The translations under genes were made by a program, and so were the position numbers. A DNA stretch of 43,052 nucleotides from an uncultured Hungatella sp. (GTDB lineage: Bacteria > Bacillota > Clostridia > Lachnospirales > Lachnospiraceae). This document shows, in pieces, positions 1-8,585 of this stretch. Below the pieces are notes generated by a model that saw nothing but the letters and a program-made list of their open reading frames with translations, was not told where the DNA came from and searched no databases. The stretch covers positions 1 through 43,052 of the forward strand of contig CAJUPP010000024.1 of the NCBI GenBank assembly GCA_910588325.1, read 5' to 3'. Each line of letters begins with the position of its first letter. Position 1 is the stretch's first letter.

Positions 1-54
1 TTTACCAGGAGTCAGACGGCCATGGCGGTTGTAATCGCAGCCTCTGTCTGGTCC
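1..54. other. Inverted segment of the permease gene
   Basis: Plus-strand translation of this stretch gives the next part of the permease, whereas the gene itself runs on the minus strand up to about position 55. The decayed second copy (10974-11027) holds the same stretch in the normal orientation with about four mismatches. The switch point lies at GGAAGG/GACCAG on the minus strand. It may be a real small inversion, a fold-back, or a chimeric read at a contig end. Confidence 0.8.
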
Positions 55-505
55 CTTCCGCCCCCACAAGTCCAAGGAGATAATTTACAACCCCTGTACT
101 CTCTCCGAATATAAACTGAAATAAAAGTCCCACAACAATATAGGAAATCATGGAGGGCCAGTAAAAAACAGCTCTCAGAAATGATTTTCCATGGATTTCC
201 GATACCAGCAGAACCGCCAGAAGAAGAGGTATACCTACAATCAGAGGCAGGCTGCACAGCGTATAAATAACCGTCTGCCGGATGGAAATCCAGAATCTTC
301 TGTCCCCCAGCAATTCCGTATAATTTTTAAACTCCACAAAGTTTAATTCCCCGTATCCGCCCCAGTCCGTAAGCGAGTAGACAAAGCCGTATACGGCGGG
401 TATTGCAATGAAAATCATAAAAATCAATAAATTGGGGGCGATCATCATATACGGAAATATCCTGCGCTCCAGCGATACGCCTCCTTTTTGTCTTATCCTT
501 TTCAT
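2..505 (-). pseudogene. ABC sugar transporter permease, broken at window edge
   Basis: This is the N-terminal part of a binding-protein-dependent sugar ABC permease (MalF/UgpA type), an inner-membrane subunit. Visible features are a hydrophobic first helix (PNLLIFMIFIAIPAVYGFVYSL), then NYTELLGDRRFWISIRQTVIYT and a second membrane segment. The ATG at 505 (first residues MKRIRQKGG) is the likely start; the frame is open further upstream to 589. It lies just downstream of the solute-binding protein gene, as expected for one operon. The reading frame stays normal to ...LVGAEG, then turns into unrelated residues (TRQRLRLQPP) and stops at 2-4. The cause is that bases 1-54 are inverted: read on the plus strand they encode FTRSQTAMAVVIAASVWS, the expected continuation, as in the second copy near 11,000. 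The gene as shown cannot make a full permease. Confidence 0.8.
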
Positions 506-626
506 CCGCTTAAATTCCACTCCTTTAGTGAAAACATGTAAACCTGCCGTCTGCTTATATTCTTCCGGATTCTCCCCGTGCCTGAACATCCGCAGAGGCA
601 GGTGCAGGGAGAATCCGAGAATATAT

Positions 627-1991
627 CTACTTCAGATAGTTGTTCTCTTTCATAAATTCGTTGGTCTTCTCGTCAATCTCTGCCGCCATCTCCTCCGGCG
701 TAAGCGCCCCGGTCAGAACCTCCGGCCACAGAGACTGGAGAGCCGTGTACCCTACTGCCGTATATCCCGGCATGCTGAAATCAAAACCGGCTGCCGAAAC
801 GGTATTGGCCAGCTCGTCTGCAAACACGGCAAACTCTTCCGAACGTACTGCATACTCAATGTTTGCATTGTCCACTCTTGGAGAAACAAACAGGGAATCC
901 TTACAGTACTTCTCATTCTGTTCTTTGGCCGTCACCCAGGTGGCAAAATCAACCGCTTCCTGTTCCACCCCGGTTCCGTTAAATACGGTAATTGCTTTGC
1001 CTCCCGGCACAGAGGATCTGGTGGTTCCGATTGGCATATAGGTCACGCCCCACTGAAAGTCCTTTATATTCTCATCATAATTCTGCATCATCCAGGTACC
1101 GGATATATGTACCGCCACCTGACCGGAACGGAACAGATTGTTGGGATCCTCTCCACTGAGCCAGATGCTGCTGACAGCCAGACCGGAATCAAACAAATCT
1201 TTTGTAAACTTTATGGCGTTTAAGCTTTCCTCACTGGAAAGATTGCCTCCTGCTTCTGTTGCCATACTTCCGCCAAATTCATACAACATGGTGCACCAGC
1301 GATGAGACGCATTGTCAATGACCATTCCGTACTGTACGTCGCTGTTGTCTACCACCTTCTTAAGGGCCTCTTTAAATTCATCCCAGGTCCAGATATCATC
1401 CGGCCCGGACGGAACCGAAACCCCGGCCTGCTCAAATGCCGTCTTGTTGTAAATCATTCCGTTGGCAGTCACCTCTGTGGGAATGGCGCAGATCTGATCG
1501 CCGGACATATACAGGTAATCTACGGAGTCCAGGTACTGAGCCTTTAATTCCTCCCCATCCACATAATCCGCAAAATTAATCATAGCGCCGTGAAGCTGGC
1601 TGATGGTAGATTCCGTACACCGGGACAATGCCGGCGCCTCTCCTCCCGCAATGGCCATCTGAAGCTTTGTAGTTAAATCGTCAAACGCGATTTCCTGGAG
1701 ATTGATGGTAATATTCGGATTTAACTGCTGGTATTCATCGATTAACTCCTGCATCACCACAGTCTCGCTTCCGTCTGTCCACCACATCATATCCAGCACC
1801 ACCGGATCTCCCCCGCTGCCTGAATCCGGCTTTGCACTGCCCGCATCCTCCTTCGCGGCTGCCGAATCTGCCGATGCTTTGCTTTCTTTCCCTGTGTCCG
1901 CCCCTCCGTTCTGGGATTGGGAAGAACCGCATCCCGTCATCCATGCTGCTGCCATACAGATACTTAACATAAATGCTGCCGTTTTTCTCAT
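627..1991 (-). CDS. Sugar ABC transporter substrate-binding lipoprotein
   Basis: A 454-residue extracellular solute-binding protein of family 1, predicted to capture a sugar or oligosaccharide outside the cell and deliver it to the adjacent permease. The N-terminus (MRKTAAFMLSICMAAAW) is a lipoprotein signal ending in a lipobox MTGC with Cys21 as the lipidated residue, followed by a Ser/Gly/Asp/Lys-rich linker to about residue 60. The body has family-1 hallmarks such as VVLDMMWWTDG, IAGGEAPALSR and a late GKAITVFNGTG segment. The ATG at 1991 has AGGAGGAGG 6-7 bases upstream. It follows the two-component pair and precedes the permease, so it is probably regulated by them. The ligand cannot be read from sequence; the neighbouring CE15-like esterase suggests a xylan- or glucuronoxylan-derived sugar. 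Confidence 0.9.
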   Translation of the reverse strand: MRKTAAFMLSICMAAAWMTGCGSSQSQNGGADTGKESKASADSAAAKEDAGSAKPDSGSGGDPVVLDMMWWTDGSETVVMQELIDEYQQLNPNITINLQEIAFDDLTTKLQMAIAGGEAPALSRCTESTISQLHGAMINFADYVDGEELKAQYLDSVDYLYMSGDQICAIPTEVTANGMIYNKTAFEQAGVSVPSGPDDIWTWDEFKEALKKVVDNSDVQYGMVIDNASHRWCTMLYEFGGSMATEAGGNLSSEESLNAIKFTKDLFDSGLAVSSIWLSGEDPNNLFRSGQVAVHISGTWMMQNYDENIKDFQWGVTYMPIGTTRSSVPGGKAITVFNGTGVEQEAVDFATWVTAKEQNEKYCKDSLFVSPRVDNANIEYAVRSEEFAVFADELANTVSAAGFDFSMPGYTAVGYTALQSLWPEVLTGALTPEEMAAEIDEKTNEFMKENNYLK

Positions 1992-2083
1992 CTGAAACCT
2001 CCTCCTTTGATGTTTAACATATATTTTTTTGTAATTCCATTTTATCAGACTATCTTTCAGAAAAATGGTGACATTTTTTATAT

Positions 2084-3658
2084 TTATGTGGTAATTTTTC
2101 GACCTGCAGCAGATTCCTGACGATATTCCAGAGGTGACATACCGGTTTTCTTTTTAAATACCTGGCCAAAATAGTGGGCATCATCATAACCGATTTGATC
2201 CGCAATCTCATAAGTCTTCCGGCTGGAGGTCTCCAGAAGCCTTTTAGCATGTTCAATCCGGATATTCTTTAAATATTCCGAGAAATTTACATGGTATTTT
2301 TTCTTAAAAGCCCGGCTTAAATAACTGCTGTTCACCTGCACTGCCTCCGCTATTTTCTCCAGGCTTAAATCATGTTCAAAATAGTGCTCCTCAATATAAA
2401 GCGCACATCGGTCAACCGGGTTGGCATTTTTCTTGGCAAATGTGCAGACAGATGCCGCTCCTTCTGTCAAAACCTGATAGCGTGAAGCAAAGTTCCCGTT
2501 TTCAAACGGGTTTTTCCATAAATTTTTTGTATCCATCTCCATGTGAGAGGCGCAGAGGGTGATTTCCCTCTGAAATTCCCGGATTTTTGTCATGGCCAGC
2601 TGCTTATCCGAAAGCCGTACAAGCAGCTTCTTCCAGGAGGCAAAAAAATCCTGCATCACTTCTTCCTGCCCGTTTTTCAGCGCCTGAATCAATGTGTTTA
2701 CATTGAGGCCCTGGTTTCCCTTCTTTCCTGCTTCATATTTTTCTGCGGCCTCCAGGATTCCTGACCGGCTGCTGAAAAACGCCGCCCCGCTCATGGCAAT
2801 ACACTGCCTGTAGCTTTTCTGCAGTTCCTCCTCATTCCGGTAGATATCGCTTACACAGATAACGTTCAGTCCGATCTCCTCCGGCGCCAGACGCTGAATC
2901 TCCTCCAGCGTGTGTTTGATCCGAAGCCGGCCTGTGGCATAGTCATAATGTGTATGGATGGGACAGATCATGACCACCTTTTCATCTGCACTGCCGAAGG
3001 CAGGATGGTATCCGGCTTTTAACAGCCCGGTGCCGTAAAATGCCTGCCCTCCTGCCATCACCGCTGTCTGTGTCTGCATCAAATTAAAAAACTCGATGAC
3101 AATCACCACACCGGCCCGACGCGCCCGGTCCATGGCAAACTGAAGCATTTCCCCCCGAATCCCCACCGTGCCGTAGCGGGCCAGATTAAACAGAATACTG
3201 TCTTCCGCCAGGGTTCTTACATTTTCCAGATGAACCTTTTCTTTTTCCAGCCTCTGTGCAGTCTCCTTCCACTCCCGTATGCCTCCGATTGCCCTCCGGA
3301 CTGCCTCCGTCAAATCCTGTTTGTCAATGGGCTTAAGCAGATAATCCACGGTTCCTGCCTTGATGGCCTTCTGTGCAAATCCGAAATCCGCATATGCTGA
3401 CACCAGAATAACCTTGCAGTTTGGATACCTGGCCGCACAATATTGGGCCAGGTCCAGCCCGGACATCCCCGGCATCTTAATATCCGCAATCAGAATGTCC
3501 GGACAGGCCTCGTCGATCAATTCCTTTCCCTTCTCCCCGTTATTTGCAGAAGCGCAGATATAGCAGTTCAAATCGCTCCAGGATATCATTTTTCTAAGGC
3601 TCTGAATAATCAGCTCCTCATCGTCCAATAACATGACTGAATAATAATCCACCTGCAT
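2084..3658 (-). CDS. AraC-type response regulator (YesN family)
   Basis: A 524-residue cytoplasmic response regulator. Residues 1-120 form a receiver domain (VMLLDDEE acidic pocket, phosphoacceptor Asp59 in ILIADIKMPG, VSAYAD, then LLKPID with the conserved Lys). A long middle region of about 280 residues of unclear fold follows. The last ~100 residues are an AraC helix-turn-helix (LSLEKIAEAVQVNSSYLSRAFKKKYHVNFSEYL, then YDDAHYFGQVFKKKTGMSPLEYR). It pairs with the histidine kinase, whose 3' end it overlaps by about 40 bases. This pair architecture typically controls carbohydrate ABC transporters, here the lipoprotein and permease immediately downstream. A GGAGG stands only 3 bases before the ATG used; an internal ATG at residue 9 would remove part of the receiver and is less likely. 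Confidence 0.92.
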   Translation of the reverse strand: MQVDYYSVMLLDDEELIIQSLRKMISWSDLNCYICASANNGEKGKELIDEACPDILIADIKMPGMSGLDLAQYCAARYPNCKVILVSAYADFGFAQKAIKAGTVDYLLKPIDKQDLTEAVRRAIGGIREWKETAQRLEKEKVHLENVRTLAEDSILFNLARYGTVGIRGEMLQFAMDRARRAGVVIVIEFFNLMQTQTAVMAGGQAFYGTGLLKAGYHPAFGSADEKVVMICPIHTHYDYATGRLRIKHTLEEIQRLAPEEIGLNVICVSDIYRNEEELQKSYRQCIAMSGAAFFSSRSGILEAAEKYEAGKKGNQGLNVNTLIQALKNGQEEVMQDFFASWKKLLVRLSDKQLAMTKIREFQREITLCASHMEMDTKNLWKNPFENGNFASRYQVLTEGAASVCTFAKKNANPVDRCALYIEEHYFEHDLSLEKIAEAVQVNSSYLSRAFKKKYHVNFSEYLKNIRIEHAKRLLETSSRKTYEIADQIGYDDAHYFGQVFKKKTGMSPLEYRQESAAGRKITT

Positions 3659-5402
3659 CAGCCTCCAAATCTTCCCGTACCGGCAGAATCATCTCCACCG
3701 ACACTCCCCACTCAGGATCGCTGTAAACAGCGAATGTTCCGATTCCTTTATAGATATACCAAATCCTGTCTATCACGTTGCGCAGACCGATTCCCAGCTT
3801 TTCTGTCTGTTCCTCCTGGTAATTCCTGTTTCCGTAGGCCCTGATTGCTTCCTGAATATCCACAGGCATCCCGCCGCCGTCATCCGACACCCGTATACAC
3901 ACATGTTCTCCCTGCTTTTCCACACTTACGGTACACGTTCCCGGATATAAGCTTTTCCGGATTCCATGGACAACGGCATTCTCCACAATAGGCTGTACCA
4001 GATAAGCGGGAATCACCACCTCCCCGCATTCCTCGCCCAGCAATATCTGATAATCCAGCTTTTCCCCGTCAATAATTTTATAAATTTTTAAAAAGCTTTC
4101 CACACAATCCAGTTCACTGGCAATAGTACAGAACTGCCTCTCGTCCATCTGTGTCTTCATCAGCTTGGAAAAATGGATGGTCATAAGGCGGATATCCTCG
4201 CTTCTGCCCAACTCGGCAAGGGCATTGATGCATTCAAGAGTATTATACAGAAAATGGGGCTTTATCTGTTTACGCAGCATGGACAGCTGCATATCCTGAA
4301 AAGCAATCTCCCCCTTCAAATTCTGATTCACCAGCTCATTAATCTTGTCCGACATATCGTTAAATCCTGCCGCAAGCATGCCGATCTCATTGTTTTGCGA
4401 GTCATCCAGCTCCACCGCATAATTGCCGTCCCGCACCTTAAGGATTGCCTGGGAGAGCGCTCTCAGAGGACGGATAATCCGATAACCGATGACATAGTAG
4501 AGCGTGGCGATAAACAGCAGGCTTAAGCACACAAAAATCAAGGTAATATACAAAATCAGCGTCTTTCCCGTAAACACCTGGCTCCGCTCCACCCCGCACA
4601 CAAGAAACCACCCGTCATTCATAACCTCCGTGCTGCAAATCAGCATCTCCCCTTTGCTGCTGGCCGGAAGAAAGATCCCGTCCTCACATGCCCTTGGGTC
4701 TGTATTCTGCAGCATCGCCTCAAATTCTGCACTCTTATGTTCTTCCCCGCTGCTGCTGATTACAGTTCTGGTGGTGCTGTCATACAGCATCAGATACTGC
4801 ATCTGCTCCCCTGCAAAAAGGTTCAGCTTTCTGCGCAGCTCGTCTTTGTCGTACACAAAAGAAATGTAGGCCACCACCTCCCAGTCCTCAAGGGTCCGGA
4901 TGGCCCGGTTATAAATCACCTGGCCATCGGCAAATTCCAGCCTTACCGCGCCTGTCCTGTCATATCTTCTGACATCCACCTGATCCGGAAGCTGAAACGC
5001 CTCCATTCGGTTCGGCGTATTCACCCATTTTGTAATAAGCTCTCCGTCCAGGTCATAAAGGTATACGCCGTTTAACACATCCATGGACATGATGCGCAGC
5101 GTAATAATGGACCGCAGATCTTTGGCCAGAATAGTTCCCTGCTCCAAAAGCTTTAAGTTATCTGCAATGGTTCCGTCCAGGGTCACAAAATTAATCTGCA
5201 GCTTAAATGCCTCCGAGTTTTCGTCCAGCCGTTCTCCCATGGCCCGGGTCAGGGACTGTATCGAATAAACCGCACTCTTAAGCTCGGTTTTGGATATTAT
5301 GACGTACATGCTGGCTCCCATCAGTACCAGCAAAACAAGAATCAGGGCAATAAAAACCAGCAGCTCCTGTCTCAGAGAGACCATTATCTTTCGTCTTTTC
5401 AA
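3618..5402 (-). CDS. Sensor histidine kinase (YesM/LytS type)
   Basis: A 594-residue membrane sensor kinase. A membrane segment at about residues 14-36 is followed by an extracytoplasmic sensor region (about 37-278). A second membrane helix lies at 281-303 (LILYITLIFVCLSLLFIATLYYV), then a HAMP domain (about 304-360) and a His_kinase domain with phosphoacceptor His383 in KQIKPHFLYNTLE. The HATPase domain shows the N box PIVENAVVHG (Asn475), DDGGGMP and GIGLRNVIDRI. This domain order defines the YesM/LytS class, which phosphorylates YesN-type regulators. The gene starts about 20 bases after the esterase-like gene and overlaps the regulator gene, so the three are probably co-transcribed. The signal is unknown, but the context points to a sugar or the transporter itself. 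Confidence 0.93.
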   Translation of the reverse strand: MKRRKIMVSLRQELLVFIALILVLLVLMGASMYVIISKTELKSAVYSIQSLTRAMGERLDENSEAFKLQINFVTLDGTIADNLKLLEQGTILAKDLRSIITLRIMSMDVLNGVYLYDLDGELITKWVNTPNRMEAFQLPDQVDVRRYDRTGAVRLEFADGQVIYNRAIRTLEDWEVVAYISFVYDKDELRRKLNLFAGEQMQYLMLYDSTTRTVISSSGEEHKSAEFEAMLQNTDPRACEDGIFLPASSKGEMLICSTEVMNDGWFLVCGVERSQVFTGKTLILYITLIFVCLSLLFIATLYYVIGYRIIRPLRALSQAILKVRDGNYAVELDDSQNNEIGMLAAGFNDMSDKINELVNQNLKGEIAFQDMQLSMLRKQIKPHFLYNTLECINALAELGRSEDIRLMTIHFSKLMKTQMDERQFCTIASELDCVESFLKIYKIIDGEKLDYQILLGEECGEVVIPAYLVQPIVENAVVHGIRKSLYPGTCTVSVEKQGEHVCIRVSDDGGGMPVDIQEAIRAYGNRNYQEEQTEKLGIGLRNVIDRIWYIYKGIGTFAVYSDPEWGVSVEMILPVREDLEADAGGLLFSHVIGR

Positions 5403-5422
5403 TACCTGCTGCCACTCTCCAT

Positions 5423-6493
5423 TCAGCCAAAATATTTCTTCAGGAATCTCAGATACTGCTCCCAGTCATACTTCGTAATCCCATGAACCCCTGTTCTCAC
5501 ATGGTAGGCAATATCCCCGTCGATCAACGGTGTATTTACCGACGGGAATTCCCTGCCGGACAATCCTTTCTTCCCCAGAAGCTCATAGACAGGGCTTGCC
5601 AGTACCGCCGCCTGAAAAGCCGCTCTGGGATCCGCCCAGTCATCCTCAATTGCATCGGAAAGATACAAAGGCCTTGGGGCACACAGCGCCAGCAGCATAT
5701 GCTGGTCAACGGGGAAATCTTCCTCACAGTCCCCATACTGCTTATATTTTTCGCAGGTCCAGTATGGAAACAGCTTTGTCATATCCTTAATATGCTCGCC
5801 TGTCTTCCCGCGAAGAATCGATGCACCTCCGCATCCGCTTACCACAGGAATGACGGCTGCTATCCGCTCATCATTTGCCCCGCACCACAAGGCGGTTTTC
5901 CCGGCTCTGGAAACGCCCAGAACCGCCAGGCGCTTCTCATCGATATGCGGATCCTGGCATAGATAATCCACCACCCGGCTGGTTCCCCAGGCCCAGGCGC
6001 CGATAGCTCCCCAGTCGGATTCTTCCCTTCTGGGTGCAAATTCCAGGATTCCCCTCTCGTATTGTTTTCCGTCCTCGCAGATATCATTGGTATGGATGAG
6101 AATTGCCGCGTATCCCGCATCCACGATGGTTTCATAGGGCAGGCGCTCCCTGCTCTTTTCTGACAGCTCCGGAGCCTTGATATTGTATTCCGACGTGTCA
6201 AAGACATCAATCATCATAATGGCAGGAATCGGCCCATGCTCCGGCTCCCGGTAATACATCTCAAAGCGCAGGCTGGTAAACGCCTCATCCTTCTTAAAAT
6301 AAATGCGCCGCGCCTCATAGATAATGTCGCTTTTCAGAATATGCCTCACCGTATTGGAATACACTACATGGTCCATCGAAATCTCCGGCATTTTTCCGTA
6401 TTCATACGTTTCAAATAGCTTCAGAATCTCCTGTCTGCGTTCCCTCCATTCCGTTTCATTTTTCTGTCCTGTAAGAATCGTTGGTAAAGCCAT
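5423..6493 (-). CDS. CE15 glucuronoyl-esterase-like alpha/beta hydrolase
   Basis: A 356-residue alpha/beta hydrolase most like carbohydrate esterase family 15, whose characterised members cleave ester links between 4-O-methylglucuronic acid on xylan and lignin alcohols. Supporting motifs are WGAIGAWAWGTSRVVDYL (161-178), the nucleophile elbow VLGVSRAGKTALW with Ser195 (CE15 consensus GCSRxG), VVSGCGGAS (217-225), APRPLYLSDAIEDDWADPRA (272-291) and a late His337 in VRTGVHGITKYDW. The Cys of the GCSRxG consensus is Val here. No signal peptide is seen, so it is probably cytoplasmic and may act on imported fragments rather than polymer. The ATG has GGGAGGAGGAGGG upstream. It is the first gene of the sensing/uptake operon. 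The true substrate is uncertain; the family fold is fairly sure. Confidence 0.8.
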   Translation of the reverse strand: MALPTILTGQKNETEWRERRQEILKLFETYEYGKMPEISMDHVVYSNTVRHILKSDIIYEARRIYFKKDEAFTSLRFEMYYREPEHGPIPAIMMIDVFDTSEYNIKAPELSEKSRERLPYETIVDAGYAAILIHTNDICEDGKQYERGILEFAPRREESDWGAIGAWAWGTSRVVDYLCQDPHIDEKRLAVLGVSRAGKTALWCGANDERIAAVIPVVSGCGGASILRGKTGEHIKDMTKLFPYWTCEKYKQYGDCEEDFPVDQHMLLALCAPRPLYLSDAIEDDWADPRAAFQAAVLASPVYELLGKKGLSGREFPSVNTPLIDGDIAYHVRTGVHGITKYDWEQYLRFLKKYFG

Positions 6494-6565
6494 AATGCCC
6501 TCCTCCTCCCTGGCTGGGTTCTTTTGTTATTCTTATATTTTAGTTCCTGGAAAGAAAAAAAGAAA

Positions 6566-6602
6566 GTCAAGTTATTTTACCTTTATAGTCAAATAACTTG
6601 AC
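6566..6602. repeat. Perfect 12-bp inverted repeat upstream of esterase operon
   Basis: GTCAAGTTATTT (6566-6577) and AAATAACTTGAC (6591-6602) are perfect inverted arms with a 13-base spacer. The repeat lies about 75-110 bases before the esterase ATG. No long T-run follows on the minus strand. It could be an operator for the operon, a bidirectional hairpin or a transposon-end remnant. Confidence 0.6.
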
Positions 6603-6818
6603 GTAGACTGTGAATCCTTCAGGTGAGAGCTCAGATGAATGCTCAGACAAACAGAAAATTTTGCGGAGTTATAAATATAAGAAAATAGTTTTATTTGTTG
6701 GAAGTTCCGTAAGGAGTGGAAAGCAGAGTGGAGACATCAGCGAGAGCGAGTGAGTACTCCCTATTTGGGATATACACACCTTTGGGATAGCCTTAAACAG
6801 CTTAAGACTATGCCATAG
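6603..6818. other. Intergenic stretch before transposase remnant
   Basis: No supported gene. The plus strand carries scattered stops, and frames close to the transposase fragment do not extend a coherent N-terminus. It probably contains degraded 5' sequence of the insertion element, but I cannot define an element end. Confidence 0.35.
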
Positions 6819-7750
6819 GTGTGTAACACCGAAGAAAGGAGGAGTGGGTCTGTGGGTATTTTAGACATCACGAGCCGCATTGTAAATATCTTGGTAGGTC
6901 TGGCAGCATTGGCTGAAAAGAGTAAACCTTACATAAAACGGCACAAGGAACAGACAGAAAAAGACCCATCAGCGAGCTTGGCGGCAATGGATTATCTCGA
7001 AAGGCCTTCCTATGAAGAGCATGACGTCTACCGCGCCCTGAACGTCCTTGCCAAGGAATGCGACTTCATACAATCGGAGGCTTTCAAAAACAGTAACTTC
7101 CTGACAGCCCGGAATGACGGCATCCTTTATTACGACTGCACGAACTATTACTCCGAGCTCGAGCAGGAAGACGGGGTAAAAACGTATGGGAAGAGAAAGG
7201 CAGAAAGGAAGAACCCTAATGACCCGGTCCGGTTCGTGGGAAAGATGGCTGTCACAAAGGACGGCGAGGCAGCCGGCATCCAGTATTATCTGGATGAAGA
7301 AAAGATAGCGGAGGAAGCCAGATATGACGGGCCGTATGCCGTATGTACCGATCTGCTGGATGATAATGTGGCCCCCATCCTGAAAGTCATCGAAGAAAGA
7401 TGGCGGATAGAGGAATGTTTCCGCATCATGAAGACGGACTTTGAAGCCCGGCCTGCATTTGTGCGGCTGGAAAACCGGATCAAGGCACATTTCCTGACCT
7501 GCTTTCTCGCGCTTCTTGTCTATCGGATTCTGGAAAAAAGCTGGGAGGCGACTATACCTGTGAAGAAATTTTGAAGACGCTCAGTGAGATGGATTTTGCA
7601 GATGTCGAGGATCAGGGGTATATGCCACTCTATAAACGCTCTAAACTGACAGACGTCTTACACGAAGTCTGCGGTTTCCGCACAGACTATCAGTTTATCA
7701 CCAAGCAGAAAATGAGGGGAATCCAAAAAAGAAGTAAAGGCAGGGAATAA
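6819..7750 (+). pseudogene. Decayed DDE transposase (IS1634/IS4-like)
   Basis: This is a remnant of an insertion-sequence transposase. Recognisable parts are ILYYDCTNYYSELEQEDG (a catalytic-core beta strand with Asp) and, near the end, ERWRIEECFRIMKTDFEARPAFVRLENRIKAHFLTCFLALLVYRIL, the C-terminal glutamate region typical of IS1634/IS4-type enzymes. The expected N-terminal domain is missing. The two blocks are much closer than in full-length proteins, which suggests an internal deletion around residues 145-165. The frame breaks at a run of six A's (about 7535-7540). The next frame continues KLGGDYTCEEILKTLSEMDF and ends at the stop near 7748-7750, so one A appears lost. No terminal inverted repeats were identified. 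It cannot encode an active enzyme. Confidence 0.8.
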
Positions 7751-7752
7751 AT

Positions 7753-7841
7753 TACCATATTTCATTTCTGAAACCGAAATCGCTGTAGCCCCCATTTTAT
7801 TCAATACCAATTCTATTGTTGCAATATTTCCTGTCGCCGGG
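7753..7841 (-). pseudogene. Unidentified 3'-fragment of a gene
   Basis: On the minus strand, right after the metallo-hydrolase stop, an open frame reads TDNPATGNIATIELVLNKMG then ATAISVSEMKYGNLF. It has a coding-like look and then runs into antisense of the transposase remnant. It has no start of its own. I do not recognise it; a helix resembling the C-terminal part of small HTH antitoxins is one possibility, but weak. Confidence 0.3.
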
Positions 7842-8585
7842 TTATCTGTACACAATTTTTATCATATCCCCATAAGGATGGGCCATACAGGTGCCGCCGA
7901 ACCAGGTATAAGTCTCATCATTATTATTCTTACCATCGCAGACCTCCTCTACCGCCCGGATATGGGCATCACAGAAGCATGCATCCTCCAGCTGACGGCT
8001 GTGACCGGTCAGGATAAAGTCAAACTTGTCCCGAAGCCCCTGTACCTTTTTCAAAGATTTCAGAAAATCCTTCATAGGAAGAGACTCCGGCAGCTGCATC
8101 CATGTATGTACATTAATGCTGTCCCCGGTAAAAAGGATTCTGTCCTGCCGGTCCAAAAGAGAGATTCCCCCTGGTGTATGTCCCGGAAGCTCGTACACGT
8201 CCAGAATGATTCCGCCCAGGTCAAAGCTCATCCCCTCCGCCACCGGAAGAAATTGCGCAGGCTTTAATCCTTCCTTCAGGATATCCTTTTTAAACCATTC
8301 CTCTTCATAAAAATGCTCCGCAACCGGCAGATCCGCCGGATGAAGATATGCCTTCTCAAAATAAATATTCCCAAATATATGATCCGGGTGCCCATGGGTA
8401 TTGACCACTGTAAGCGGCAGATCGGTAAGAGTCTCTGCCAGCTCCTTCACATTCTCATAACCATTCATTGTGTCAATAATAAGTCCCCTCTCTTTTCCCG
8501 TCACAAGGTATCCCGTACCTTCATCATTATCATTCATCAGCCAGATATGATCGTTTACCCTGGATACTTTTATTCTTTTAAACAT
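7842..8585 (-). CDS. MBL-fold metallo-hydrolase
   Basis: A 247-residue soluble metallo-beta-lactamase-fold hydrolase. The metal-binding signature is clear: VVNTHGHPDH (HxHxDH) at about residues 60-69, a further His in ELPGHTPGG, Asp in ILFTGDSI and a late His in FILTGHSR. This is the full ligand set of a di-metal MBL enzyme. The subgroup resembles glyoxalase II-like or general thiolester hydrolases, but the substrate cannot be assigned. Its ATG lies inside the last codons of the AAA-ATPase gene (16-base overlap), so the two are translationally coupled and share the promoter near 10,300. Whether the pair forms a functional unit is inference. Confidence 0.88.
   Translation of the reverse strand: MFKRIKVSRVNDHIWLMNDNDEGTGYLVTGKERGLIIDTMNGYENVKELAETLTDLPLTVVNTHGHPDHIFGNIYFEKAYLHPADLPVAEHFYEEEWFKKDILKEGLKPAQFLPVAEGMSFDLGGIILDVYELPGHTPGGISLLDRQDRILFTGDSINVHTWMQLPESLPMKDFLKSLKKVQGLRDKFDFILTGHSRQLEDACFCDAHIRAVEEVCDGKNNNDETYTWFGGTCMAHPYGDMIKIVYR

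Noticed and set aside
6819..7750. Intact insertion sequence
   Set aside because: No terminal inverted repeats or target duplication found, the N-terminus is missing and the frame is broken.
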